From contig WLNG01000111.1 of NCBI GenBank assembly GCA_009699915.1, positions 1 to 5,428 on the forward strand: DNA of 5,428 nucleotides, read 5' to 3'. The notes under the pieces were generated by a model. That model worked only from the letters and a program-made list of their open reading frames with translations, was not told the DNA's origin and did not search any database. This document shows, piece after piece, positions 1 through 5,428 of the stretch; position 1 is the stretch's first letter, and each line of letters starts with the position of its first letter. This DNA comes from Actinomycetota bacterium. GTDB taxonomy: Bacteria > Actinomycetota > Thermoleophilia > Solirubrobacterales > Solirubrobacteraceae. Made by a program: the position numbers and the translations under genes.

Positions 1-175
1 CGAACAGCGTCACCCCGCAGGTAACCCCGGCGAGCATCCGAAAGGCGCCCGTGATCTCGGCGTCGATGTTCGCGACGCGCTCGGCGTCGCTGAGCTCTGT
101 TGCCACCAGCCGCGTCTGCGCGCCGAGCAGCTCCTCATCGGGCGTCCGCGGAGCCGTCACGCGCTCTGGCGTCAT
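1..175 (-). CDS. Partial: N-terminus of probable LOG/TIGR00730-family Rossmann-fold protein
   Basis: An open frame starts at ATG 175-173 and reads 58 codons without a stop to the left edge, so the C-terminal part is outside the window. The visible protein begins MTPERVTAPRTPDEELLGAQ and ends with FRMLAGVTCGVTLF. An acidic leader, then a helix of the type 'LSDAERVANIDAEITGAFRML', then a hydrophobic strand ending V-T-L-F resembles the start of the larger LOG-like ('lysine decarboxylase-like', cytokinin riboside phosphohydrolase-type) proteins. In those the strand continues into a F-G-S-A-R nucleotide-binding loop, which would lie just beyond base 1. This is recognition from a short N-terminus only; the diagnostic PGGxGTxxE motif cannot be seen. 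No Shine-Dalgarno precedes the ATG, but a TAGGGT box lies 7 nt upstream, which fits a leaderless transcript. It is divergent from the gene at 206. Confidence 0.5.
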   Translation of the reverse strand, partial: MTPERVTAPRTPDEELLGAQTRLVATELSDAERVANIDAEITGAFRMLAGVTCGVTLF

Positions 176-182
176 GAGCGCG

Positions 183-188
183 ACCCTA
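183..188 (-). promoter_or_regulatory. Candidate -10 box (TAGGGT) for a leaderless transcript
   Basis: On the minus strand TAGGGT matches the actinobacterial TANNNT -10 pattern and ends exactly 7 nt before the ATG at 175. This would place the transcription start at or one base before the start codon. There is no purine-rich ribosome binding site between the box and the ATG. No convincing -35 element is visible; it would lie inside the opposite gene. This is pattern evidence only. Confidence 0.4.
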
Positions 189-192
189 GCGG

Positions 193-198
193 TAGCCT
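193..198 (+). promoter_or_regulatory. Candidate -10 box (TAGCCT) for a leaderless transcript
   Basis: TAGCCT fits TANNNT and ends exactly 7 nt before the GTG at 206, the same geometry as the opposing box at 183-188. No Shine-Dalgarno is seen before the GTG. Initiation at about 205-206 would make a leaderless mRNA. The -35 region would fall near 170-176, over the start codon of the divergent gene, and has no clear consensus. Confidence 0.4.
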
Positions 199-205
199 GA
201 GCAGC

Positions 206-1000
206 GTGAGCAGCCCGGACGACGACCAGATTCAGGATCCCGCGCCCGCCCCTGCGGAGTCTCAAGAGGCGGTCGCGCAGGCGCCCGAGCCCGCCGCGGA
301 GTCCGAGGCGACCGTCGAGGCGACCGTCGAGGCAACCGCCGCGGAGTCCGAAGCGAACGCTGAGGCGACCGCCGAGGCACCCGTCGCGGTGCCCAAGGCG
401 CCCACAGCGGCCAAGGGTGGCAAGGGCCGTCGCCGCGGTCGCCGTCCGGACCCTCACAAGGACGTCCCGCGCTCGCGCGCACCGCTGCCGCTCGACGAGC
501 TGCGCGACGCCTCCCGCGCGACGCTCGAGATCTTTGGACGCGACGCCGTGCGCGACAGCATTCAGATCCTCAGCCCCCGCGAGCGTCAGGACATCTCGGC
601 GCTCGTCGCCCAGGATGAGGACCATCGTCCGCGTGCGCGCAACGTCGCCAACGGATCGCTCGGCGCAGGGCGGATCGATAAGGCGATGAGCGCCACGATC
701 GTCTCGATGGCGAAGATTGAGGACCTCTGGGCGCTGACGCTCGACAAGGAGCTCGCCTCGCAGAAGCTCGGTCGCATCCGCCAGGCCAAGCAGCGCGATC
801 AGCAGCGGGCCAAGCGCAACGAGGAGCGCTCCAACCGCGCCGACCGCGTCAGTCGCGACGACCTCGCCAAGGCACAGGACGGCAGCGTCGGCGCAACCAT
901 CCGCATCGTCACCGACGAGGCGCGCCAGGAACGGCGGGCGGCGCAGAAGCAGGCCAAGGCCGCCAAGCGCGAGAGCGTCCTCGACAAGCTCGGCTACTAG
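206..1000 (+). CDS. Unrecognised 264-residue charged protein with repetitive acidic N-terminus
   Basis: I do not recognise a family. It starts at GTG 206 and ends at TAG 998-1000. Residues about 11-68 are Ala/Glu/Pro/Thr-rich low complexity with EAT(V/A) repeats and should be disordered and acidic. Residues 70-91 form a basic patch (KGGKGRRRGRRP and a few more Arg/Lys) that could bind nucleic acid. Residues about 94-190 look like a folded, mostly helical core containing DELRDASRATLEIFGRDAV, LSPRERQDISALV and SMAKIEDLWALTLDKEL. Residues 190-222 and 237-264 are Arg/Lys/Glu/Gln/Ala-rich, likely long charged helices or coiled coil, joined by a short strand-like GATIRIV. There is no signal peptide, membrane segment or metal motif; no cysteine occurs at all. 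Codon use matches the neighbours. The reading frame is supported by its length, G/C third-position bias and the leaderless-type start. The acidic-tail plus Arg-patch layout recalls actinobacterial nucleic-acid-associated proteins, but that is composition only. It is convergent with sufD. Confidence 0.8.
   Translation: MSSPDDDQIQDPAPAPAESQEAVAQAPEPAAESEATVEATVEATAAESEANAEATAEAPVAVPKAPTAAKGGKGRRRGRRPDPHKDVPRSRAPLPLDELRDASRATLEIFGRDAVRDSIQILSPRERQDISALVAQDEDHRPRARNVANGSLGAGRIDKAMSATIVSMAKIEDLWALTLDKELASQKLGRIRQAKQRDQQRAKRNEERSNRADRVSRDDLAKAQDGSVGATIRIVTDEARQERRAAQKQAKAAKRESVLDKLGY
293..385 (+). repeat. In-frame 12-bp and 45-bp degenerate repeats coding EAT(V/A) units
   Basis: Near-identical 12-mers of the form gaggcgaccgtc start at 305, 317, 329, 362 and 374 (the first two identical, the others differing by one or two bases). 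A longer 19-bp unit beginning gccgcggagtccga occurs at 293-311 and again at 338-356 with one mismatch, 45 bp apart. All unit lengths are multiples of three, so copy-number change would keep the frame. The repeats lie in the disordered acidic N-terminus of the 264-residue protein, around residues 30-60. Confidence 0.8.
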
Positions 1001-1007
1001 CCGAGTT
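987..1007. terminator. Hairpin over the stop codon, possible bidirectional terminator
   Basis: CTCGGCT (989-995) and AGCCGAG (999-1005) pair perfectly over a 3-nt loop, and the stem can extend by one G-U and one A-T pair on the plus strand (987-988 with 1006-1007). The TAG stop of the plus-strand gene lies in the loop and 3' arm. The hairpin begins about 10 nt past the sufD stop on the other strand, so it is well placed to end both convergent transcripts. Neither side has a U-run, so classical intrinsic termination is uncertain; such tail-less hairpins are common in high-GC actinobacteria. Confidence 0.45.
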
Positions 1008-1017
1008 CAGCGCGGCC

Positions 1018-2238
1018 TCAGGCGCCGAGGACCTGAGCGAGCCGGCGCTCGATCGCTCCGGCGACAGCGTCGCGAGCCGGACCCTCGTTGATCCGCCCGA
1101 CGACGGCCTCGAGGAACCCCTCGACGACGAGTCGATGCGCGGCGGCCTGCGTCAGCCCGCGCGAGCGCAGGTAGAAGAGCTGCTCCGGATCGATCTGGGC
1201 GATCGCCGCGGCATGGGTGCAGCGCACGTCGTTGGCGAGGATCTCCAGCCCGGGAATCGCGTCGGCGTGCGCCTTCTTCGTCAGCAGCAGATTGCGCGAC
1301 TCTTGGAATGCATCGGTGCGCTGCGCGCCCTTATCGACCTGGATCATCCCGCGCCAGACCGTCGAAGAGCGGTCGTTGAGAATGCCGCGGAAGGCGAGGT
1401 CGGAGGTCGTGTCCGGGGCGGCGTGCTCCTGCAGCGTGTCGAAGTCGAGGTGCTGGCGGCCGCGCGTCGCGTACGCGCCGGTGACGGAGCCGTGAGCGCC
1501 CGGCCCGGCGAGCTGCGTCTCGAGGAAGACCTTCCCGCCGCCCGAGCCGAAGCCGAGCGTCACCCATTCGAGGCTGGCGTCGCGCTCGATGACCGCGCGC
1601 TGCGCGCCGAAGACCTTCACCTGCTCGGAGAGATCCTGCGCATCGATGAAGCGCAGCGAGGCGCCGGCTCCGACGTGGATCTCGACGACACCGTTGACGA
1701 CGCCCGCTGCCTGCGGATCGGCGCTCAGTGCCTGATGCCAGACCTCCGCTTGCGCGCCCTCGTCGAGCACGATCAGCGTGCGGTGGTGCAGCGTCGTCCC
1801 GGGCTTGTCGTGGACCGTCGTAAGGACGATCGGCGCCTCGACCTGCACGCCCTTGGGGACGTGGACGAGCGTGCCGTCGGTCCAGAGCGCGTCGTTCTGC
1901 GCGGTGAAGCGGGTGCGCGCGGTGACGATCGTCCCCAGGTGGCGCTCGACGAGGTCCGGGTGGCGCTCGGCGGCGACGGCGAGGTCGAGCACCAGCGGCC
2001 CCTCAGAGAGCCCCTCCTCGGTGGCGGGATGCACTGCGCCGTCGAAGTCGAGCAGCGCCTCGGCGGCGGCGCGCGCGCCGCCGCGCGCCGCGGGAAAGGC
2101 GTCGAGGTCGAAATCGCCGAGCGGGGTGAACTCCCACCCCGGCTCACCCTTGAAGACCGGCAGGGAGAGCTCCGCAGCCTCAGCGGAGGCGGCGTCGCGG
2201 CGCAGGGCGAGGAAGTCCGGCTGCGTCGCCGAGGTCAT
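1018..2238 (-). CDS. sufD: SufD, FeS cluster assembly scaffold subunit
   Basis: This 406-residue protein is the usual size for SufD, the partner of SufB in the cytosolic SufBC2D scaffold. The N-terminal part carries the SufD-type segment [13 protein letters not shown] (31-43), followed by an Ala/Arg-rich linker. The SufB/D beta-helix core starts around residue 100, with [19 protein letters not shown] at 119-137. The C-terminal helical domain contains [20 protein letters not shown] (337-356) and then LRSRGL. Cys340 and His342 match E. coli SufD Cys358/His360; the His has been implicated at the SufB-SufD interface where clusters form. One oddity is that the usual H-G-A-T-V-G after this His reads H-A-A-A-I-A here. 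The ATG overlaps the sufB stop by four bases (ATGA) and has a GGAGGG site 9 nt upstream, so the start is firm. It is the last gene of the operon. SufC, the ATPase that drives the complex, is not in the window. Confidence 0.96.
   Translation of the reverse strand: MTSATQPDFLALRRDAASAEAAELSLPVFKGEPGWEFTPLGDFDLDAFPAARGGARAAAEALLDFDGAVHPATEEGLSEGPLVLDLAVAAERHPDLVERHLGTIVTARTRFTAQNDALWTDGTLVHVPKGVQVEAPIVLTTVHDKPGTTLHHRTLIVLDEGAQAEVWHQALSADPQAAGVVNGVVEIHVGAGASLRFIDAQDLSEQVKVFGAQRAVIERDASLEWVTLGFGSGGGKVFLETQLAGPGAHGSVTGAYATRGRQHLDFDTLQEHAAPDTTSDLAFRGILNDRSSTVWRGMIQVDKGAQRTDAFQESRNLLLTKKAHADAIPGLEILANDVRCTHAAAIAQIDPEQLFYLRSRGLTQAAAHRLVVEGFLEAVVGRINEGPARDAVAGAIERRLAQVLGA
2063..2084. repeat. 22-bp perfect GC-only palindrome inside sufD
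   Basis: The 22 bases from 2063 to 2084 equal their own reverse complement and contain an alternating GCGCGCGC core. They encode part of the Ala/Arg/Gly-rich linker of SufD (about residues 52-59). The palindrome may simply follow from Ala/Arg codons in a high-GC genome. It could form a strong mRNA hairpin early in sufD. Confidence 0.75.
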
Positions 2239-3680
2239 CCGATCGATCCCTCCATCTGCAGCTCGATCAGCCGGTTCATCTCGACCGCGTACTCCATCGG
2301 GAGCTCCTTCACGATCGGCTCGATGAAGCCGTTGACGATCAGCTTGCCCGCCTCATCCTCGGGGATCCCGTGGGACATGAGATAGAAGAGCTGCTCCTCG
2401 CCCACCTTGGAGACGGTCGCCTCGTGGCCGACATCCACGTCGTCCTCACCGATGCGGATCGTGGGATAGGTGTCTGAGCGGCTCGCGTCGTCGAGCAGGA
2501 GTGCGTCGCAGACCACCTTCGAGCGCGAGCCCTCGGCGCCCTTGGCGACCTCCAGCAGGCCGCGGTAGCTGGAGCGTCCGCCGTCCTTGGAGATCGACTT
2601 GGCGAAGATGTTGGACGTCGTGCGTGGCGCTGCGTGGACGATCTTGCCGCCGGCGTCCTGGTGCTGACCCTTGCCCGCGAAGGCGATCGAGAGGATCTCC
2701 CCGTGAGCGCGTTCGCCCATGAGGTAGACCGCCGGGTACTTCATCGTGAGCTTCGAGCCGAGGTTGCAGTCGACCCACTCGACGGTCGCGTCGCGCTCGG
2801 CCACCGCGCGCTTGGTGACGAGATTGAAGACGTTCGTCGACCAGTTCTGGACGGTCGTGTACCGAATGCGCGCGCCAGGCTTGGCGATCAGCTCGACGAC
2901 CGCCGAGTGAAGCGAGTCGCTCGAATACGTCGGCGCGGTGCAGCCCTCGACGTAGTGCACGTAGCTGCCCTCGTCGGCGATGATCAGCGTGCGTTCGAAC
3001 TGGCCCATGTTCTCCGTGTTGATCCGGAAGTAGGCCTGCAGCGGCATCTCGACGTGGACGCCCGGCGGCACGTAGACGAAGGATCCGCCCGACCACACGG
3101 CGCTGTTGAGCGACGCGAGCTTGTTGTCGTTCGCGGGGATGATCGTCGCGAAGTACTCGCGCACGAGGTCCTCGTGCTCGCGCAGCGCGGTGTCCATGTC
3201 GAGGAAGATCACGCCCTGGTCCTCGAGCTCCTTGTTGACCTGGTGGTAGACCACCTCGGACTCGTACTGCGCGCCGACGCCCGCAAGGAACTTGCGCTCG
3301 GCCTCGGGGATGCCGAGCCGATCGAAGGTCTTCTTGACGTCCTCGGGCACGTCGTCCCAGGAACGCTCGGGGCGCTCGGATGCGCGCACGAAGTAGTGGA
3401 TGTTGTCGAAGTCCACTTCGGCGAGCATCGGTGAGCCCCACGTCGGCATCTCGCGGGCGAGGAAATGGTCGAGCGACTTCAGGCGGAACTCGCGCATCCA
3501 CGCGGGCTCCGACTTGAATTCGGAGATCTTCTCGACAAGCTCGCGCGTCAGCCCCTTGGGTGCCTTGAAGAGATAATTCTCAGCGTCGTGGAAGCCGTAG
3601 CGCTCGGTGTAGTCGGCGTTGAGGTCCTTGAGCGAGGACTCCTCGTCGGTGAGTGGCGTGCGGGTCTCAGGTGCGGACAT
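2235..3680 (-). CDS. sufB: SufB, FeS cluster assembly scaffold subunit
   Basis: This 481-residue protein is the cluster-building subunit of the SufBC2D scaffold and is full length for the family. The N-terminus carries the SufB segment [16 protein letters not shown] (23-38). The beta-helix core includes [20 protein letters not shown] (191-210) and [10 protein letters not shown]. Compared from memory with E. coli SufB, the functional residues are present: Arg219 and Asn221 (R226/N228), Cys247 in EGCTAP (C254), Gln278 and Trp280 in VQNW (Q285/W287), a Lys in VTKR at 290, Cys391 in VVCDALLL (C405), and His419-Glu420 in GHEATVS (H433/E434). Together these cover the proposed sulfur tunnel and the cluster site at the SufD interface. 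The ATG at 3680 is chosen because it follows the Rieske stop by one base (TGACATG) with GAGG 9 nt upstream. A start at 3728 would add 16 unlikely residues inside the Rieske gene. Confidence 0.97.
   Translation of the reverse strand: MSAPETRTPLTDEESSLKDLNADYTERYGFHDAENYLFKAPKGLTRELVEKISEFKSEPAWMREFRLKSLDHFLAREMPTWGSPMLAEVDFDNIHYFVRASERPERSWDDVPEDVKKTFDRLGIPEAERKFLAGVGAQYESEVVYHQVNKELEDQGVIFLDMDTALREHEDLVREYFATIIPANDNKLASLNSAVWSGGSFVYVPPGVHVEMPLQAYFRINTENMGQFERTLIIADEGSYVHYVEGCTAPTYSSDSLHSAVVELIAKPGARIRYTTVQNWSTNVFNLVTKRAVAERDATVEWVDCNLGSKLTMKYPAVYLMGERAHGEILSIAFAGKGQHQDAGGKIVHAAPRTTSNIFAKSISKDGGRSSYRGLLEVAKGAEGSRSKVVCDALLLDDASRSDTYPTIRIGEDDVDVGHEATVSKVGEEQLFYLMSHGIPEDEAGKLIVNGFIEPIVKELPMEYAVEMNRLIELQMEGSIG
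2248..2253 (-). promoter_or_regulatory. Ribosome binding site of sufD (GGAGGG)
   Basis: On the minus strand GGAGGG lies 9 nt before the sufD ATG, within the last codons of sufB. With the ATGA stop-start overlap it supports reinitiation and coupled translation of SufB and SufD. Confidence 0.7.
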
Positions 3681-3681
3681 G

Positions 3682-3999
3682 TCAGTCAACCTCGACTTGG
3701 ATTCGGCCATCCGCGACGCGGACGGCAAAGGTCTCTACGGGGACGTATGCGGGCAACGTTCGGGGCTTGCCGGTGCGCAGGTCGAACAGGGCGCCGTGGC
3801 GCGGGCATTCAAGCGTGCAGTTGCGCTCGTCGAGATCACCCTCGGCCAGCGGCCCATCGTCGTGCGTGCAGCGATCCTCGATCGCGAGCAGTTCGCCGGC
3901 GCAGTTGAAGATGGCGATCTCTCCATCGGCCCATGACACGACGCGGCGGGCGCCCGGGGGAAGCTCCTCGACCGCGCAGACATCGAGCAGCTCGCTCAC
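3682..3999 (-). CDS. Rieske-type [2Fe-2S] ferredoxin within the suf operon
   Basis: A 105-residue single-domain Rieske protein. The first ligand loop is C44-T-H46 followed by DDGPLAEG and the second is C65-P-R-H68-GALFD, giving the two Cys and two His ligands of a Rieske [2Fe-2S] cluster. The short form with no membrane anchor or signal peptide, and with the [13 protein letters not shown] motif, resembles the soluble ferredoxin subunits of non-heme iron oxygenases; no oxygenase gene is nearby. Comparable small Rieske genes are known inside actinobacterial suf operons, so a redox role in cluster assembly (electrons for sulfane reduction or cluster formation) is a reasonable inference but is not shown by the sequence. 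It starts at GTG 3999, overlapping the sufU stop by four bases (GTGA), with GGGG 6 nt upstream. It ends one base before sufB. Extra cysteines at 8, 33 and 61 are not part of the Rieske motif. Confidence 0.93.
   Translation of the reverse strand: MSELLDVCAVEELPPGARRVVSWADGEIAIFNCAGELLAIEDRCTHDDGPLAEGDLDERNCTLECPRHGALFDLRTGKPRTLPAYVPVETFAVRVADGRIQVEVD
3690..3693 (-). promoter_or_regulatory. Ribosome binding site of sufB (GAGG)
   Basis: GAGG lies 9 nt before ATG 3680, inside the end of the Rieske gene. It decides the sufB start in favour of 3680 over the upstream in-frame codon at 3728. Confidence 0.6.
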
Positions 4000-4427
4000 A
4001 GCTCACCCCGCTGACTCGGTGCACCCGCATCGGGCGTGGCGGGCTCCCAGTCGACGGCGCTGCCGATCGCGGCGCTCTTGAGCACCTTGAGCGAGAGCAG
4101 CGCGCACTTCATCCGCGTCGCGGAGATCGGGATGCCGAGCAGGTCGAGGATCGCGTCGCGGTTCATGCGGGCCACGTCGTCGACGTGCATGCCGCGGATC
4201 TCGTCGGAGACCATCGATGCAGAGGCCTGGCTGATCGCGCAGCCGTGGCCAGAGAAGCCGACGTCGGTCACGATGCCGCGCTCATCTACCTGGAGCATGA
4301 CCTTCAGCTCGTCTCCGCAGAGCGGGTTCGTGTCCTCTGCCTCCAGATCGGCATGGTCGAGCTCGCCCCAGTTGTGGGGCCGCTTGTAATGCTCGAGGAT
4401 CTCCTCGCGGTAGAGCGCGTCGTCCAT
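3996..4427 (-). CDS. sufU: SufU, zinc-dependent sulfur-transfer protein
   Basis: This 143-residue SufU/IscU-fold protein accepts persulfide sulfur from SufS and passes it on for cluster assembly. It opens with [20 protein letters not shown], then shows NPLC37GD39E, GHGC63AISQASASM and TRMKC108ALLSLKVL. Cys37, Asp39, Cys63 and Cys108 match the four zinc ligands of B. subtilis SufU (C41, D43, C66, C128). The R-x-K-C context, with Lys rather than His before the last Cys, is SufU-like, not IscU-like. The spacing from Cys63 to Cys108 is only 45 residues against about 62 in B. subtilis SufU, so the family's typical insertion is missing. The C-terminal 18 residues look like a disordered tail. Two starts are possible: TTG 4433, overlapping the sufS stop, or ATG 4427. 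The ATG is preferred because GAGG lies 7 nt before it and only 1 nt before the TTG. Confidence 0.94.
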   Translation of the reverse strand: MDDALYREEILEHYKRPHNWGELDHADLEAEDTNPLCGDELKVMLQVDERGIVTDVGFSGHGCAISQASASMVSDEIRGMHVDDVARMNRDAILDLLGIPISATRMKCALLSLKVLKSAAIGSAVDWEPATPDAGAPSQRGEL

Positions 4428-4429
4428 CG

Positions 4430-5428
4430 TCAATCCTCGTCCAGCCGGAAGACCCGGCGCACGTTCCCAAGGCCCTCGACGAGCCGGTCGATCTCCGCGT
4501 GCGTCGTATGGACGGCGAACGATGCGCGCGTGGTGGCGCCGACGCCCAGACGCTGCATCAACGGCTGGGCGCAGTGATGCCCGGCGCGCACGCAGACACC
4601 GTCGCGGCCGAGAATCTCGGCGACGTCATGCGGATGGGTGCCCTCCATCGCGAAGGCGACGATCCCGCCACGCCGATCGGCGTCGAGCGGCCCGTACACG
4701 CTGAGCCCGGGAACCTGCGCGAGCTGCTCCAGCGCGTAGGCGGTGATCTCGCGCTCGTGAGCGCGCACACGATCCATCCCGATACCGGCGAGAAAATCGA
4801 TCGCGGCGCCGAGTCCGACGACCTCGGCGATCGGTGAGGTTCCAGCCTCGAACTTCAGCGGGAGGTCGGCGAAGGTCACACCGTCCATCGTCACGGTCTT
4901 GATCATGTCGCCACCCCCAAGGAACGGCGGCATCGCCTCGAGCACCTCGCGACGGCCATGGAGGATGCCGACGCCGGTCGGGCCGTAGGCCTTGTGACCG
5001 GTCCAAACGTAGAAATCGGCCCCGATCCGCACCACATCGACGGGCATGTGCGGCACCGCCTGCGAGCCGTCGACGAGCGTCGCCGCGCCGGCGGCGCGCG
5101 ACCTGGCGACGATCTCCGCCACGGGGTTGAGCGTGCCGAGCACGTTGGAGACGTGCGTGACGGTGACGAGCTTGGTGCGGCCGTCGGCAAGGTGGCGATC
5201 GAGCTGCTCGAGATCGAGCAGCCCCTGCTCGTCCACCTCGAGCCAGCGCAGCTCAGCGCCCGTCGCCTCTGCGAGCAGGTGCCACGGAACGATGTTCGAG
5301 TGGTGCTCCATCTGGGTGAGGACGATCGCGTCGCCCGCCCCCACGTTCGTGCGGCCCCAGGCGTGCGCGACGAGGTTGATCGCCTCGGTCGCGTTCTTCG
5401 TGACGATCGTCTCGGTAGGGGTCGAGCC
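4430..5428 (-). CDS. sufS: Partial: SufS, group II cysteine desulfurase
   Basis: This is a PLP enzyme that converts L-cysteine to alanine and holds the sulfur as a persulfide, feeding SufU. The frame is open to the right edge: the first visible codons read [20 protein letters not shown], so the GTG at 5344 is internal and roughly 80 N-terminal residues are outside the window; 332 are visible. Fragment residues include EMHH-type QMEHHSN (about 39-45), His92 over the PLP ring, Asp120 and Gln123 in VDGSQ, the PLP lysine Lys146 in [11 protein letters not shown] (codon 4993-4991), the catalytic Cys286 in [11 protein letters not shown] (codon 4573-4571) and Arg301 in TTRAS for substrate carboxylate binding. 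His267 in THPHD aligns with B. subtilis SufS His342, which swaps onto the SufU zinc. The short loop around Cys286 is typical of group II (SufS). The stop lies 2 nt before the sufU ATG. Confidence 0.97.
   Translation of the reverse strand, partial: GSTPTETIVTKNATEAINLVAHAWGRTNVGAGDAIVLTQMEHHSNIVPWHLLAEATGAELRWLEVDEQGLLDLEQLDRHLADGRTKLVTVTHVSNVLGTLNPVAEIVARSRAAGAATLVDGSQAVPHMPVDVVRIGADFYVWTGHKAYGPTGVGILHGRREVLEAMPPFLGGGDMIKTVTMDGVTFADLPLKFEAGTSPIAEVVGLGAAIDFLAGIGMDRVRAHEREITAYALEQLAQVPGLSVYGPLDADRRGGIVAFAMEGTHPHDVAEILGRDGVCVRAGHHCAQPLMQRLGVGATTRASFAVHTTHAEIDRLVEGLGNVRRVFRLDED
4435..4438 (-). promoter_or_regulatory. Ribosome binding site of sufU (GAGG)
   Basis: GAGG lies 7 nt upstream of ATG 4427, within the last codons of sufS. 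The spacing rules out TTG 4433 as the main start and so sets the sufU N-terminus at MDDALY. Confidence 0.6.

Noticed and set aside
206..1000. Possible new defence or mobile-element gene at the left end
   Set aside because: No nuclease, toxin, phage or transposase motif, no inverted repeats, and codon use matches the housekeeping neighbours.
1135..2385. 416-codon open frame on the plus strand opposite sufD and the end of sufB
   Set aside because: It is antisense to well-supported SufD/SufB sequence, its translation is Arg/Glu/Val-rich with no domain, and long antisense frames are expected in high-GC DNA.
2634..3434. 266-codon plus-strand open frame opposite sufB
   Set aside because: It is a composition shadow of sufB: no recognisable motif, and the opposite strand encodes a highly conserved enzyme throughout.
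3681..3728. Longer SufB N-terminus from 3728
   Set aside because: It would lie wholly within the Rieske gene and add residues not typical of SufB; ATG 3680 has a well-placed GAGG.
3933..4577. 214-codon plus-strand open frame across sufU and neighbours
   Set aside because: It crosses the junctions of three real minus-strand genes and has no domain or ribosome site.
4430..5344. sufS starting at GTG 5344
   Set aside because: The upstream frame to the window edge encodes conserved SufS sequence (NATEAINLV and WGRTN), so the gene is cut by the edge, not started there.

Overview
The window is high-GC DNA (about two thirds G+C by eye) from what looks like an actinobacterium. Supporting this are the strong G/C third-position bias, the GTG starts, start codons placed 7 nt behind TANNNT boxes (leaderless style), and a SUF operon that uses SufU and carries a small Rieske ferredoxin. 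The frequent CGATCG-type words and the protein style suggest a deep-branching class such as Thermoleophilia, but that is an inference that cannot be tested here.

Layout, left to right. Positions 1-175 (minus) hold the N-terminal 58 codons of a gene that runs off the left edge, probably a LOG/TIGR00730-type Rossmann protein. A 30-bp divergent gap (176-205) separates it from a plus-strand gene at 206-1000. That gene encodes an unrecognised 264-residue, highly charged protein with an acidic Ala/Glu repeat N-terminus, an Arg/Lys patch and a charged helical C-terminus. Its stop codon lies inside a hairpin (987-1007) that also sits just past the end of the convergent suf operon, and may act as a shared terminator.

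From 1018 to the right edge everything is one minus-strand iron-sulfur cluster assembly operon, transcribed right to left: sufS (5' end cut off by the window edge), sufU, a Rieske [2Fe-2S] protein, sufB, sufD. Junctions are extremely tight: +2 nt, 4-nt overlap, +1 nt, 4-nt overlap. SufS takes sulfur from cysteine as a persulfide, SufU accepts it through a zinc site, and SufB-SufD (with the ATPase SufC, not in this window) form the scaffold on which clusters are built. The Rieske protein may supply electrons, but its role is not established by the sequence. Key residues of all enzymes are present: SufS Lys146, His267 and Cys286 of the visible fragment; SufU Cys37, Asp39, Cys63 and Cys108; the SufB Cys247/Cys391/His419/Glu420 set; SufD Cys340/His342.

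No mobile element, CRISPR array, RNA gene or clearly new system is visible. The points most worth a second look are a SufU that lacks the insertion usual in its family, the Rieske gene inside the operon, the uncharacterised 264-residue protein, and the back-to-back leaderless promoters.
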